Assembly (NCBI GenBank): GCA_964476565.1
Contig: CAYZBG010000017.1
Coordinates: 5,591 to 69,590, forward strand
DNA length: 64,000 nt
Source: CAMAXB01 sp964476565
GTDB taxonomy: Bacteria > Verrucomicrobiota > Verrucomicrobiia > Opitutales > Opitutaceae
Direction: 5' to 3'
The notes below the pieces were generated by a model, which was not told the DNA's origin, ran no database searches, and was given only the letters and a program-made list of their open reading frames with translations. Below are positions 40,199 to 50,261 of the stretch, in pieces; position 1 is the stretch's first letter, and each line of letters starts with the position of its first letter. Position numbers and translations under genes: made by a program.

Positions 40199-42841
40199 AT
40201 GCGCTTCCTTTCCTCCGTTTCCTGTGCTCTCGTTTGCCTCGCTGCCAGCACTCACCTCACAGCGGCCGAGCCCGCCGCGGTGCCGCTTCACTGGCTCGAT
40301 CAGACGCCCCCGGCCGTAGCTCAGCCTGTGACCTGGGGCGTGCCGTGGCCGCAGGGCGCCGTGGCGCGCGGGACGACCTTTGCCCTCGCGGCGCAGGGAC
40401 AGGAGACGATGCCGGTCCAGACCTGGCCGCTCGCGTATTGGCCGGATGGATCGTTGAAGTGGACTGGTCACGCAGCCACCTTGCCCGCGGGCGCCGGGGC
40501 GAGCGGGTTCCAGTTGCAGGCCGGCCCGGGCGCGACGGTCGCCGCACCGGTGCGGGTCTCCCAGGCGGGCCATACGATCACGGTGACGACCGGTGACACG
40601 GAATTTCGTCTGGCCAAACAAGGTCGCGTCCTGGTGGAGAGCATCACCGTGGGAGGCGTCCGCGTGGCGCAGGGCGGCCGCCTCGTGGCCACCCGCGAAG
40701 ACCGGTCGCAGTACGCGGCGCAGCGGGTGCTGCGCGAGGAGGATTACTCCAGTGAGATCCTCTCGACCGTCGTCGAGCAGAGCGGTCCCCTGCGCGCCGT
40801 GGTCAAGGTTGAGGGCCGCCACCGCGCGGACGCGGGCGCGCGGGCCTGGCTGCCCTTCGTGGTGCGCTTCGCCTTCCATGCCGGCAGCTCCGAAGTGAAG
40901 GCGGTCCACAGCGTGATCTTCGACGGCGACCAGCAGACTGACTTCATCAAGGCGCTCGGCCTCCGCTTCGATGTGCCGCTGCGCGAGGAGGTGCACAACC
41001 GTCATGTACGGTTCGCGGGCGAACGCACCGGGCTCTTCGCCGAACCGGTGCGTGCGATCGCCGGAAGTGTTAGTCCGGGCGCCGAGCTCTACCGGCAACA
41101 GATTGCCGGTGAGCGCGTGCCCGCCCTGGCCGAGTTGCGCGGCGCCGAACTGATTGCGGACATCCCCGTTTGGGGCGATTTCAAGCTCGCGCAGGTGCAG
41201 GCCGACGGCTTCGTGATTGAGAAGCGCACGGCCGATCACAGCGCCTGGATCGAGGTCGCGGGCGGCACGCGTGCGCTCGGGCTGGGCTTCCTCGGCGATG
41301 TCAGCGGCGGCCTGGCCGTGGGCATGAAGAATTTCTGGCAGCTGCATCCGACCGGACTCGAGGTGCGCGGCGGCGGCACCGACCTCGCTTCGCTCACGCT
41401 CTGGCTCTGGAGTCCGGACGCACCCGCGATGGACGTGCGGCACTACAGCGATCGCGCGCACGGCCTGCGGGCGACCTATGAGGATTACGAGGAGGGCTTC
41501 GCCACCGCGACCGGAGTGGCGCGCACCACGGAGCTGGTGATCCAGCCGGTCGCAAACGTGCCGTCGAACGCCGTGCTGCTCGACCTGGCGCGTCGGGTGA
41601 ACGACACACCCCGCTTGGTCGCGACCCCGGCGTACTACCACGCGGTGAAGGCGTTTGGGGTGTGGAGCCTGCCCGACCGGTCGCATCCGTCCAAGCGATG
41701 GTTCGAGGAACAGCTCGATCTCGCCGTGGCCTATTACCAGGGCCAGGTGGAGCAGCGCCGCTGGTACGGCTTCTGGGACTACGGTGATATCATGCACACC
41801 TACGACCCGACCCGGCGCGAGTGGCGTTACGACGTCGGAGGTTTCGCCTGGGCCAACACCGAACTCATGCCTGACCTGTGGCTCTGGTACAGTTTCCTGC
41901 GCACGGGCCGGGCCGACCTCTTCCGGATGGCGGAGGCGATGACCCGCCACACCCAGGAGGTGGATGTGTATCATCTTGGACGATTCAAGGGCCTCGGCAC
42001 GCGGCACAACGTGCGGCACTGGGGTGACGGCGCGAAGGAGGCACGTGTGGCGCAGGCGTGGTTGAAGCGCCACTACTACTACCTCACCGCCGATGAACGC
42101 ACCGGCGACCTGATCGACGAGGTCGTGAACGCCGACCTCGCGATGCTTGCCACTCCGCCGCTGCGCAAGGTCGACCAGCCGAGCGACTATCCGATCAACC
42201 TGCGCGTCGGCCCGGACTGGTTCGCGCTCGCGGGCAACTGGTTCACGGCATGGGAACGCACTGGCGACCCCAAGTACCGCGACTGGATTGTCACGGGCAT
42301 GAAGTCGATGGCGGGAATGCCGAAGCGGCTCTTCACCGCGTTCTCCTACGGTTATGATCCGGTGACGAAGCAGCTGCACTTCATCCGGGAGCAGCCGCAG
42401 GTACCGCATCTCGCCGCCCTGATGGGCGGACCTGAGGTGATGATGGAGATCTCGCCCCTGCTGAACGTGCCCGAATGGAACGAGGCCTGGCTCGAGTACT
42501 GCCGCCTGCTCGGGGCTCCGGCCGAGGAGCAGGAGCGGGCTTTCGGTGGGCGCGTGGCCTACGGCGGCCAGTCGTGGTACGCGCGCATGAGTGCCTACGC
42601 ATCCGTGCAACTGCGCGACCCCGCGTTTGCGGCCCGCGCCTGGCGGGCGGTGCTCGGTTCGGCGTCGAGCGGCCCGGCCACCACCCGGTTTGACACCGTG
42701 CGCTACGAGGGGCCGGATGTGCCGCGTCCGGTGGATGAGATTCCCACCGGAGTCACGACAAACAATTCGGCGCAGTGGGGCCTCAACGTGATCCAACTGC
42801 TCGAACTGGTCGGCGACCACGTGCCGGCCACGGTGCCGTGA
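40199..42841 (+). CDS. PL26/YetA-like exo-rhamnogalacturonan lyase family protein
   Basis: An 880-residue exported protein: signal peptide (residues 1-22, LTAAEP), an N-terminal RIFT-barrel-like region (VTWGVPWPQGAVARGT, near residues 45-60), a beta-sandwich middle and a C-terminal alpha-toroid with RWYGFWDYGDIMHTYD and WANTELMPDLWLWYSF. Together these fit the PcRGLX/YetA family, whose Penicillium member is an exo-acting rhamnogalacturonan lyase (PL26). The real substrate here is unverified. The ATG at 40199 opens the signal peptide directly. The esterase and sulfatase genes next door support a role in polysaccharide breakdown. Confidence 0.75.
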   Translation: MRFLSSVSCALVCLAASTHLTAAEPAAVPLHWLDQTPPAVAQPVTWGVPWPQGAVARGTTFALAAQGQETMPVQTWPLAYWPDGSLKWTGHAATLPAGAGASGFQLQAGPGATVAAPVRVSQAGHTITVTTGDTEFRLAKQGRVLVESITVGGVRVAQGGRLVATREDRSQYAAQRVLREEDYSSEILSTVVEQSGPLRAVVKVEGRHRADAGARAWLPFVVRFAFHAGSSEVKAVHSVIFDGDQQTDFIKALGLRFDVPLREEVHNRHVRFAGERTGLFAEPVRAIAGSVSPGAELYRQQIAGERVPALAELRGAELIADIPVWGDFKLAQVQADGFVIEKRTADHSAWIEVAGGTRALGLGFLGDVSGGLAVGMKNFWQLHPTGLEVRGGGTDLASLTLWLWSPDAPAMDVRHYSDRAHGLRATYEDYEEGFATATGVARTTELVIQPVANVPSNAVLLDLARRVNDTPRLVATPAYYHAVKAFGVWSLPDRSHPSKRWFEEQLDLAVAYYQGQVEQRRWYGFWDYGDIMHTYDPTRREWRYDVGGFAWANTELMPDLWLWYSFLRTGRADLFRMAEAMTRHTQEVDVYHLGRFKGLGTRHNVRHWGDGAKEARVAQAWLKRHYYYLTADERTGDLIDEVVNADLAMLATPPLRKVDQPSDYPINLRVGPDWFALAGNWFTAWERTGDPKYRDWIVTGMKSMAGMPKRLFTAFSYGYDPVTKQLHFIREQPQVPHLAALMGGPEVMMEISPLLNVPEWNEAWLEYCRLLGAPAEEQERAFGGRVAYGGQSWYARMSAYASVQLRDPAFAARAWRAVLGSASSGPATTRFDTVRYEGPDVPRPVDEIPTGVTTNNSAQWGLNVIQLLELVGDHVPATVP

Positions 42842-42901
42842 GGTCCGCCGAGCCGTCTCTGTGCCGATGACAACCGCGAAGGTTCGCGTGGAGCGCTCCG
42901 C

Positions 42902-43837
42902 TTAGGGCTGCGCCGGCGCTTTCAGGAATTGGTTCACGTCGAGCCAGTGCATGAAGGCGTCGAACCACCGGTTGCTCGTGCGGTCGGGGTTGCCGAGGCC
43001 GAAGCCGTGTCCGCCGTTCTGATACAGGTGGAATTCGACCGGCCGGCCGGCGTCATGCCATGACTTGATCAGGCCAAACTCGCCGCGGAACAGGAAGTCG
43101 TCGGTGGCGATGGCAGCAAACATCGGCGGGGCGTCCTTGGGCACCTCGACCGGTCCCATGCCGCCGTAGATCGGACCGATGAAGGCGAGTTTCATCGTTT
43201 TGGAGTTCAGCGTGCAATGCAGCGTCAGGCCGGCGCCGGCCGAAAATCCGATCATGCCCAAGCGGCGCGTATCCACGCCCCATTCCTTGGCCCGGGCGAC
43301 AATCAAGGCGTACGCCGCTTCGGCGTCGGCCTGTTGATTGGTGAGGTCGAAGCGAGGAGGGCGTGGACGGTTGTCGCCGTCCGCCGGCGCGAACGTCCGA
43401 TTCATCGCCGCGCGCAGATCGTCGAGCGTCGCGCCGGTGGGTTGCAGGCGGTACTTCAGCACGAAGGCCGCAATGCCGCGGGCCCGGAGGGCCTCGGCGA
43501 CTTCCCAGCCCTCGTTGCCCATCGACAGCCAGCGGAAACCGCCGCCGGGTGCCACGATGACGGCGGCGCCGTTGGCCTTGGCCGGATCGGGCAGGAAGGG
43601 TGTGAGCGTGGCTGTCGAGATGTTGCGCGCCATTGGATCGCCCCACTGGCGGAACCAGCTTTCGGGGGCGGTCTGACCTTCGACACCGCCAGTGCCGAGC
43701 GGGATGGCGTTGGGCTCGGCGGGCGTCTCGAGCGGGTAAATCGTGCCGTCTTGTGCCGAGATGTTCGACGCAAGCAGGAGCAGCAGGGCGAGGGCGGACC
43801 CGACGACGGGTTGCAGGAAGCGAGAGTAAGGACGCAT
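42902..43837 (-). CDS. Exported alpha/beta-hydrolase esterase
   Basis: A 311-residue secreted alpha/beta hydrolase of the BD-FAE/acetyl-xylan-esterase-like type. The signal peptide ends near residue 28 (SNISAQ). The oxyanion region is VIVAPGGGFRWLSMGNEGW, the nucleophile elbow is GFSAG in LGMIGFSAGAGLTLH, and the catalytic His is in NGGHGFGLG, with the Asp probably in AIATDDFLF. It would remove acetyl or feruloyl groups from polysaccharide. It is convergent with the PL26-like gene and divergent from the sulfatase gene. A longer antisense frame through this region is spurious. The ATG is at 43835-43837. Confidence 0.85.
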   Translation of the reverse strand: MRPYSRFLQPVVGSALALLLLLASNISAQDGTIYPLETPAEPNAIPLGTGGVEGQTAPESWFRQWGDPMARNISTATLTPFLPDPAKANGAAVIVAPGGGFRWLSMGNEGWEVAEALRARGIAAFVLKYRLQPTGATLDDLRAAMNRTFAPADGDNRPRPPRFDLTNQQADAEAAYALIVARAKEWGVDTRRLGMIGFSAGAGLTLHCTLNSKTMKLAFIGPIYGGMGPVEVPKDAPPMFAAIATDDFLFRGEFGLIKSWHDAGRPVEFHLYQNGGHGFGLGNPDRTSNRWFDAFMHWLDVNQFLKAPAQP

Positions 43838-43846
43838 GGGGATGGG

Positions 43847-43896
43847 GGAGTGAACGAAGGCGGCTCGAAGGAAACCGCGGTGGCGATGTTCACTCC
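43847..43896. promoter_or_regulatory. Spaced 9-bp inverted repeat in the esterase/sulfatase divergent region
   Basis: GGAGTGAAC at 43847-43855 and its exact complement GTTCACTCC at 43888-43896, centre-to-centre 41 bp (about four helical turns), lie in the 168-bp gap between two divergent carbohydrate genes. The left arm is only 9 bp from the esterase start. It could be a looped operator controlling both genes; no regulator is encoded nearby. Confidence 0.45.
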
Positions 43897-44005
43897 GATG
43901 GCCGCGGAGGGCGCGACCAAGTTTGGTCCAACGGTAGAATCGCGCCGGCGCGCCGCGGTGGGATTTTCCTTGTCGCCGGGGCGGGTGGGGCGCGTTGCTA
44001 GCCGC

Positions 44006-46189
44006 ATGCACCGTTGGATTGCCGCCTGGGTTGCGATGTGGGTCTCCGCCTTGCCAGTCCGGGCGGTCGAGCGGCCCAACATCCTCTTCATCTTCACCGA
44101 TGACCACGCGCTCGAGGCCATCTCTGCGTACGGCGGACGGTTTGCAACGATCGCTCCCACCCCGAACATCGACCGCCTCGCGCGCGAGGGGATGATCTTT
44201 CGGAATTCGTTTTGCGGAAATTCCATCTGTGGTCCGTCCCGCGCTTCCATCCTCACTGGCCTGCACAGCCATGCGAATGGTTTCATCGACAATAATTTCG
44301 GTCGCTTCGACGGCGGGCAGCGCACCTTTCCCAAGCTGCTCCAGCAAGCCGGCTACGAAACCGCGATCATCGGGAAATGGCACCTGGTCTCTGCGCCCAC
44401 GGGCTTCGACCACTGGGAAATTCTGCCTGGCCAGGGAAGCTACGTGAACCCCGACTTCATCCAGAGCGACGGTTCCCGTGTCCGTTCGGCTGGATACGTG
44501 ACCGACCTGGTCACCGACAAGGCCCTCGACTGGCTCAAAAATCGTCAGGACAAGACCAAGCCCTTTCTGCTGATGGCGCAGCACAAGGCCCCGCATCGGA
44601 GCTGGATGCCGGCGCCGCGTCATTACGATTTGTTCGACGACATCGAACTGCCGGAGCCGCCAACGCTGTTCGACGATTATGCGGGACGCATCGATGCGGT
44701 GAAGCAGCAGCAGATGACGATCGCGAAGGATTTTGAATGGGGCTGGGACATGATGCTGCCGGGACAGCCCACCGACGGGCGTTTCCTCGGCAACCTGCCC
44801 AACGGTGAGTACCGGCGCATGACGCCGGCCCAGGCGGCGGAGTTCGACGCTGCTTACGGACCGGAGAACGACCGTCTGTTGGCCGCCCTGCCATCCATGA
44901 CCGACGCCCAGGTGACCCGGTGGAAGTACCAGCGTTACCTTAAGAACTACCTGCGCACCGTGCGCGCCGTGGACGAAAACATCGGGCGCATGCTCGACTA
45001 CCTGGAGGCGTCCGGCCTCGCGAAGACGACCGTCGTGATCTACGCCTCGGACCAAGGCTTCTACCTCGGCGAGCACGGCTGGTACGACAAACGCTGGATG
45101 TTCGAGGAATCGCTCAAGATGCCCTTCGTGATCCGGTGGCCCGACGTCGTTGCCCCCGGCGCGCAACCGGAGGCCATGATCCAGAACATCGACTACGCGC
45201 CGACCTTCTTGGAGATGGCCGGCGTCGCCGTGCCGGCGGACATGCAGGGCCGCAGCCTGCTGCCGGTTTTGAAGGGGCAGGGCAGAACGCCGGAGGATTG
45301 GCGCGATGCGGTGTTCTACCAGTATTCGGGCGAGGATACGCACGCCGTCGCGCGCCACGACGGGGTCCGGACCGACCGTCTGAAGCTCATGCGTTTCCCT
45401 GCGACGGAGGAATGGATGCTCTTCGACCTCGAGCGCGATCCGATGGAGATGAACAACGTGGCCGCGCACCCGGATTACGCCGCTGAGTTCGCAGCGATGA
45501 AAACGCGTTATGCGGAGCTGCGGGCGCACTACGGGGTCAACGACGCGACCTTTCCCCAGCACCGGTTGGCCGAGCCGTGGTGGAGAGAACGCTTCCTGGC
45601 GAAGACGTCTGAGATCGCCACGCAGCGGGCGGCACGAATCGTGTTCCTTGGCGATTCGATCACGCAGGGCTGGGAGGGCCCGGGGAAGGCGGCGTGGGAG
45701 CAGCACTTTGCTCCGCTCGGCGCGCTGAACTGGGGTTTCTCCGGTGACCGCACGGAGCACCTGATCTGGCGCCTGCAGAATGGCGACGTGTCACGCCTCG
45801 ATCCGGAGGTCGCCGTGTTGCTCATCGGCACCAACAACACCGGTCACCGCCAGGCGCCGGCCGGCGAGACGCTGATGGGCATTCGCAAAGTCCTCGACGA
45901 CCTCGCGTGGAAGTGGCCGCGGGCGCAGGTCGTGGTGATGTCGCTCTTTCCCCGCGGCGCGACGGCGGAGGATCCGTTGCGCCAGCTCAACGCGCAGGTG
46001 AACGCTGGGCTGCGAACGCTGGCCGACGGCAAACGCGTGCACCTGGTCGACCTCACGGCGAGCTTCGTCGATGGCGCGGGCAACCTGGACGAACGTCTCC
46101 TGCCCGATCGCCTGCACCTCTCCGCCGCAGGTTACGACCGGTGGGCGGATGCGCTCTCGGCCGAGTTGGCGCGCCTCGGCGTGAAGTAG
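44006..46189 (+). CDS. Sulfatase fused to an SGNH esterase
   Basis: A 727-residue exported protein. After a signal peptide (residues 1-20) comes a type I sulfatase with metal motif NILFIFTDDHALE and the formylglycine signature CGPSRASILTG, plus GKWHL and the later ASDQGFYLGEHGWYDK. From about residue 535 it is an SGNH/GDSL hydrolase with block I LGDSITQGW, block II NWGFSGDRTE, block III LIGTNNTG and block V DRLHLSAAGY, carrying Ser, Gly, Asn and Asp/His. One chain would desulfate and deacylate a glycan. It needs the formylglycine-generating enzyme, not in this window. The ATG at 44006 opens the signal peptide. Confidence 0.9.
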   Translation: MHRWIAAWVAMWVSALPVRAVERPNILFIFTDDHALEAISAYGGRFATIAPTPNIDRLAREGMIFRNSFCGNSICGPSRASILTGLHSHANGFIDNNFGRFDGGQRTFPKLLQQAGYETAIIGKWHLVSAPTGFDHWEILPGQGSYVNPDFIQSDGSRVRSAGYVTDLVTDKALDWLKNRQDKTKPFLLMAQHKAPHRSWMPAPRHYDLFDDIELPEPPTLFDDYAGRIDAVKQQQMTIAKDFEWGWDMMLPGQPTDGRFLGNLPNGEYRRMTPAQAAEFDAAYGPENDRLLAALPSMTDAQVTRWKYQRYLKNYLRTVRAVDENIGRMLDYLEASGLAKTTVVIYASDQGFYLGEHGWYDKRWMFEESLKMPFVIRWPDVVAPGAQPEAMIQNIDYAPTFLEMAGVAVPADMQGRSLLPVLKGQGRTPEDWRDAVFYQYSGEDTHAVARHDGVRTDRLKLMRFPATEEWMLFDLERDPMEMNNVAAHPDYAAEFAAMKTRYAELRAHYGVNDATFPQHRLAEPWWRERFLAKTSEIATQRAARIVFLGDSITQGWEGPGKAAWEQHFAPLGALNWGFSGDRTEHLIWRLQNGDVSRLDPEVAVLLIGTNNTGHRQAPAGETLMGIRKVLDDLAWKWPRAQVVVMSLFPRGATAEDPLRQLNAQVNAGLRTLADGKRVHLVDLTASFVDGAGNLDERLLPDRLHLSAAGYDRWADALSAELARLGVK

Positions 46190-46302
46190 GGTCGCGGGCC
46201 GGAAGCTCGGCCGACGGGTGGTGCGGTTGATCAGTCGACCGGCCCAACGAGAGTGGCGCCGGTCGGCCGAACGGGGGCCGGGCGTGAATGCGCGGCGGCG
46301 GC

Positions 46303-47406
<1,104 letters not shown>

Positions 47407-47495
47407 AGGAACGGGCATCGTGGGGGGCGCGCGCCTGCGCTGGCAAGCCGGCTTTGCGGTTGCGGCCGAGGCAAAACGGTGTCTCCTGCGGGCGC

Positions 47496-48131
47496 ATGAA
47501 ACTGCACGTGTTTCCGGCCGGCCCGATCCAGACCAACGCCTATCTCCTCACCGACGCCGCCCGGGGCGAGGCCGTGCTGATCGACGCGCCGGGCGAGGTT
47601 TGGGCAGACATTCAACCCACGCTCACGGCCGAAGGCTGCCGCCTGACCGAGCTCTGGATCACGCATGGACACTGGGATCACACCCAGGGTGCGGCGGAGG
47701 TGGTGCGCGAAACGGGCGCCAAGGTGAGCGCTCATGTCGCGGACCGGACCTTGATCGAGAGCCCCGAAGTGATGAAAGTGTTCCTTGGCCGCGGCATCGA
47801 GCTCGCCCCCGTCCACGTCGATCGCTGGGTAAATCCGGGCGATCGCTTCAACGCGCTCGGCCACACGGTCGAGGTGCGGCATGTGCCCGGACACTGTCCG
47901 GGCAATGTCCTCTTTTATTTCACAGAGCAGGGCGCGGCCTTCGTGGGCGATGCGATCTTTGCCGGCAGCGTCGGGCGCACGGATTTGCCCGGGGGCAGCA
48001 TGGCCCAGCTCGAGGCATCGATCCGCGGACAGATCTACACCCTGCCGGACGCAACGATCCTGCATCCGGGTCACGGGCCGGCGACGACCGTCGGACGCGA
48101 GAAGGCCGGGAATCCGTACGTCAGGCCCTAA
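47496..48131 (+). CDS. MBL-fold metallo-hydrolase, glyoxalase II-like
   Basis: A 211-residue zinc hydrolase of the metallo-beta-lactamase fold. The metal motif THGHWDH is followed by GHCPGN (third His), GDAIFAGSVGRTD (bridging Asp) and HPGHGPATT (last His), the glyoxalase II-like order. Candidates are hydroxyacylglutathione or other thioester hydrolysis. The ATG at 47496 follows no Shine-Dalgarno motif; upstream in-frame residues are poor. It is divergent from leuB across 89 bp and followed by the 297-bp REP-like region. Confidence 0.9.
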   Translation: MKLHVFPAGPIQTNAYLLTDAARGEAVLIDAPGEVWADIQPTLTAEGCRLTELWITHGHWDHTQGAAEVVRETGAKVSAHVADRTLIESPEVMKVFLGRGIELAPVHVDRWVNPGDRFNALGHTVEVRHVPGHCPGNVLFYFTEQGAAFVGDAIFAGSVGRTDLPGGSMAQLEASIRGQIYTLPDATILHPGHGPATTVGREKAGNPYVRP

Positions 48132-48428
48132 GCGCGGCGGTCGGAGCAACGAGTCGAAAGTCGTCACCGGCCCGCTGGAGCGGGTCTTGGGGTGGGCGGG
48201 CGCGTCCCTGCGCCCGCTGCGGAATCGGACGGAGGTGCGTTCGACGTTTGGTTGTCGCTAATGTGCCCCAACCACGCGCGGAGGGACCCGCGCGTCCACC
48301 CTGGATCGGAAGGTAGGGCGGTTTCTCCGAAACCGCCGGGTCGTCGCAGGCACCTGCTACGCGCCGTTAGGCTGGCGTAATCCGTTTTGACGCGGCCCGG
48401 GCATCCGGGCTGGATGAAGGCGCTCACG
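48132..48428. repeat. Non-coding gap with a cluster of REP-like hairpins
   Basis: This 297-bp gap has no gene. It holds four dyads: CCCGCT/AGCGGG at 48171-48184; the GGTGGGCGGGCGCGTCCC unit at 48190-48220 shared with 28352-28380; ACGCGCGG/CCGCGCGT at 48274-48295, which read on the other strand resembles that unit in opposite orientation; and the perfect 9-bp GGCGGTTTC/GAAACCGCC at 48317-48337. Paired inverted REP units of this sort form BIME-like elements. They probably end up in the mRNA 3' end of the MBL gene. Confidence 0.7.
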
Positions 48429-49589
48429 ATGAGTACTCCAGCGATCGACGACGCGTACATGCAGCGGGCCCTCGCCCTTGCCCGGCAAGCTTGGGGGCGA
48501 ACCCATCCCAATCCGCTCGTCGGTGCGGTGATCGTGGAGGACGGACAGATCGTCGCCGAGGGCTTTCATGCGCAGGACGGCACCGCGCACGCCGAACGGG
48601 TGGCCCTTGCCGCCCTGGGCCGCGCGCCGAAGCCGGGGGCCACGTTGTATGTGACGCTGGAGCCCTGCTCGACCCACGGTCGCACCGGTGCCTGTTGCGA
48701 TGCCATCATCGCCGCCGGATTCCGGCGCGTGGTGGTGGGGGCGACCGACCCGAACCCGGCGCATGCCGGGGCCGGCTACACGGCGCTCCGGGCCGCCGGC
48801 ATCGAGGTGGTCACGGGCGTGCGCGACGACGAGTGCCGCGATCTCAACCTGATCTTCAATCACTGGATCACGCGCAGCACCCCGCTGCTGGCAGCGAAGG
48901 CGGCGGTGACCATCGATGGCCGCATGGCGGCCCGGACTGGCGATTCCCAGTGGATCACCAACGAGGCTTCGCGGGCGGATGTGCATCGTTGGCGGCGTCT
49001 CTTTCCGGCGATCGGTGTCGGCGCCCGCACGGTCATCAAGGACAACCCGCGCCTCACCGCGCGTCACGACGGCGAGGAATGGTGCCCGTGGCGCTTTGTC
49101 TTCGACGGTTTGCTGCGCACCGTGGCCGAACGGACCTTGCCGCGGGTCTACACCGACGAATTTCGTGACCGAACGATTGTCGTCACCACCGAGCATGGCG
49201 GGCTCGGGTACGTGCGCAAACTGCGCGAGCAGGGCGTTCAAGTCTGGGTGATGGGTTCGCCGACCCAGCGCGTCAACGTGACCGACTTTCGCGCGAAGTG
49301 TGCCGCGGAGAAGATCACCGGCGTTTACCTCGAAGGCGGACCCCAGCTGCTGAGCGAGCTGCTGGCGGCGCGTGCGCTCGACTATCTCTTCGCCTACCGG
49401 GCGCCGCTGTTGCTCGCGGACGACAAGGCGCGCGCGATCTTTGGCGGCCTGCGGACGGAGAAGGTGTCCGGCGCCGTCCGCCTGGCCGAGGTCCGGCGCG
49501 AAAGTTTCGGCGATGACGATCTGCTTCGGGGGCGCCTCGTCTACCCGGAGAAACTGCAGCCCGACGAGTCGACGCTCGGGCACGGTTGA
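48429..49589 (+). CDS. ribD: Bifunctional riboflavin biosynthesis deaminase/reductase
   Basis: A 386-residue enzyme for the second and third steps of riboflavin synthesis: deamination of the pyrimidine from GTP and reduction of its ribosyl side chain. The deaminase half has HAERVAL and PCSTHGRTGACC, the zinc ligands. The reductase half (from about residue 150) has KAAVTIDGRMA, NEASRADVHRWR and LEGGPQLLSELL, the NADPH site. I use the ATG at 48429; two earlier starts in frame add only poor sequence. No FMN riboswitch is visible upstream. rdgB follows 44 bp later. Confidence 0.93.
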   Translation: MSTPAIDDAYMQRALALARQAWGRTHPNPLVGAVIVEDGQIVAEGFHAQDGTAHAERVALAALGRAPKPGATLYVTLEPCSTHGRTGACCDAIIAAGFRRVVVGATDPNPAHAGAGYTALRAAGIEVVTGVRDDECRDLNLIFNHWITRSTPLLAAKAAVTIDGRMAARTGDSQWITNEASRADVHRWRRLFPAIGVGARTVIKDNPRLTARHDGEEWCPWRFVFDGLLRTVAERTLPRVYTDEFRDRTIVVTTEHGGLGYVRKLREQGVQVWVMGSPTQRVNVTDFRAKCAAEKITGVYLEGGPQLLSELLAARALDYLFAYRAPLLLADDKARAIFGGLRTEKVSGAVRLAEVRRESFGDDDLLRGRLVYPEKLQPDESTLGHG

Positions 49590-49633
49590 GCTTGCCCGAA
49601 GCGCGTTGGCTGTGCGGTCTGGTGCCCGTCGCC

Positions 49634-50242
49634 ATGGCCACGATCCGTCTTCATCTTGCCTCGGGTAACGCCCACAAGGTCGCCGAGTTTCAGGACCTCG
49701 CCCGCACGTCCGGGCTGGCCCTCGATATCGTCTCGGCCCGCGCCGTCGGCGGCATGCCGGAGGTCGAGGAAGACACCGGCACCTTCGTCGGCAACGCTCG
49801 CAAAAAAGCCTGGGCCCTGCGTGCGCGGGTGCCGGCCGGCGGGTGGGTGATGGCCGACGACAGCGGACTGTGCGTCGATGCGCTCGGCGGCGCGCCTGGC
49901 GTCGACTCGGCGTACTACGCGGGACCGCAGGGCGACCCCGTGGCCAATCTTCAGAAGCTCATCGCCACGATGGCCGACGTGCCGCCGGGCCGGCGCGGGG
50001 CGTATTTTGTCTGCGTGCTGGTGGTGATTGATGACGCCGGACGCGAGCAGGTCTTCGAAGGCCGGTGCACAGGTACGCTGGCAACGGCCCCGCGGATGGG
50101 CGGCGGGTTTGGCTACGATCCGCTGTTTGTGCCCGACGGACAGCTGCAGACCTTTGCGGAGCTGGCCGACACGGCGAAGAACCACCTCAGCCACCGGGCG
50201 CGGGCCTGGTCGGAGCTGGCCGCCTGGCTGCGCGCGCGGTGA
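49634..50242 (+). CDS. rdgB: RdgB/HAM1-type XTP/dITP pyrophosphatase
   Basis: A 202-residue house-cleaning enzyme that hydrolyses non-canonical purine triphosphates (XTP, ITP, dITP). Signature motifs: ASGNAHKVAEF (residues 8-18), PEVEEDTGTFVGNARKKA, ADDSGLCVDALGGAPGVDSA and GGFGYDPLFVP, with the closing SHRARAW. Length is normal. The ATG at 49634 fits the family; the frame extends upstream to a TTG overlapping ribD but those residues are not conserved. It is convergent with the PilX-like gene 19 bp away. Confidence 0.95.
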   Translation: MATIRLHLASGNAHKVAEFQDLARTSGLALDIVSARAVGGMPEVEEDTGTFVGNARKKAWALRARVPAGGWVMADDSGLCVDALGGAPGVDSAYYAGPQGDPVANLQKLIATMADVPPGRRGAYFVCVLVVIDDAGREQVFEGRCTGTLATAPRMGGGFGYDPLFVPDGQLQTFAELADTAKNHLSHRARAWSELAAWLRAR

Positions 50243-50261
50243 GGAGGCCTTTCGTTGCGGG

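Noticed and set aside
42870..42890. CGCGAA/TTCGCG dyad between the lyase and esterase genes as a terminator
   Set aside because: Only a two-base loop and no T-run in either direction; too weak to call.
48132..48428. FMN riboswitch upstream of ribD
   Set aside because: No RFN-element conserved sequences are visible; the dyads are REP-like.
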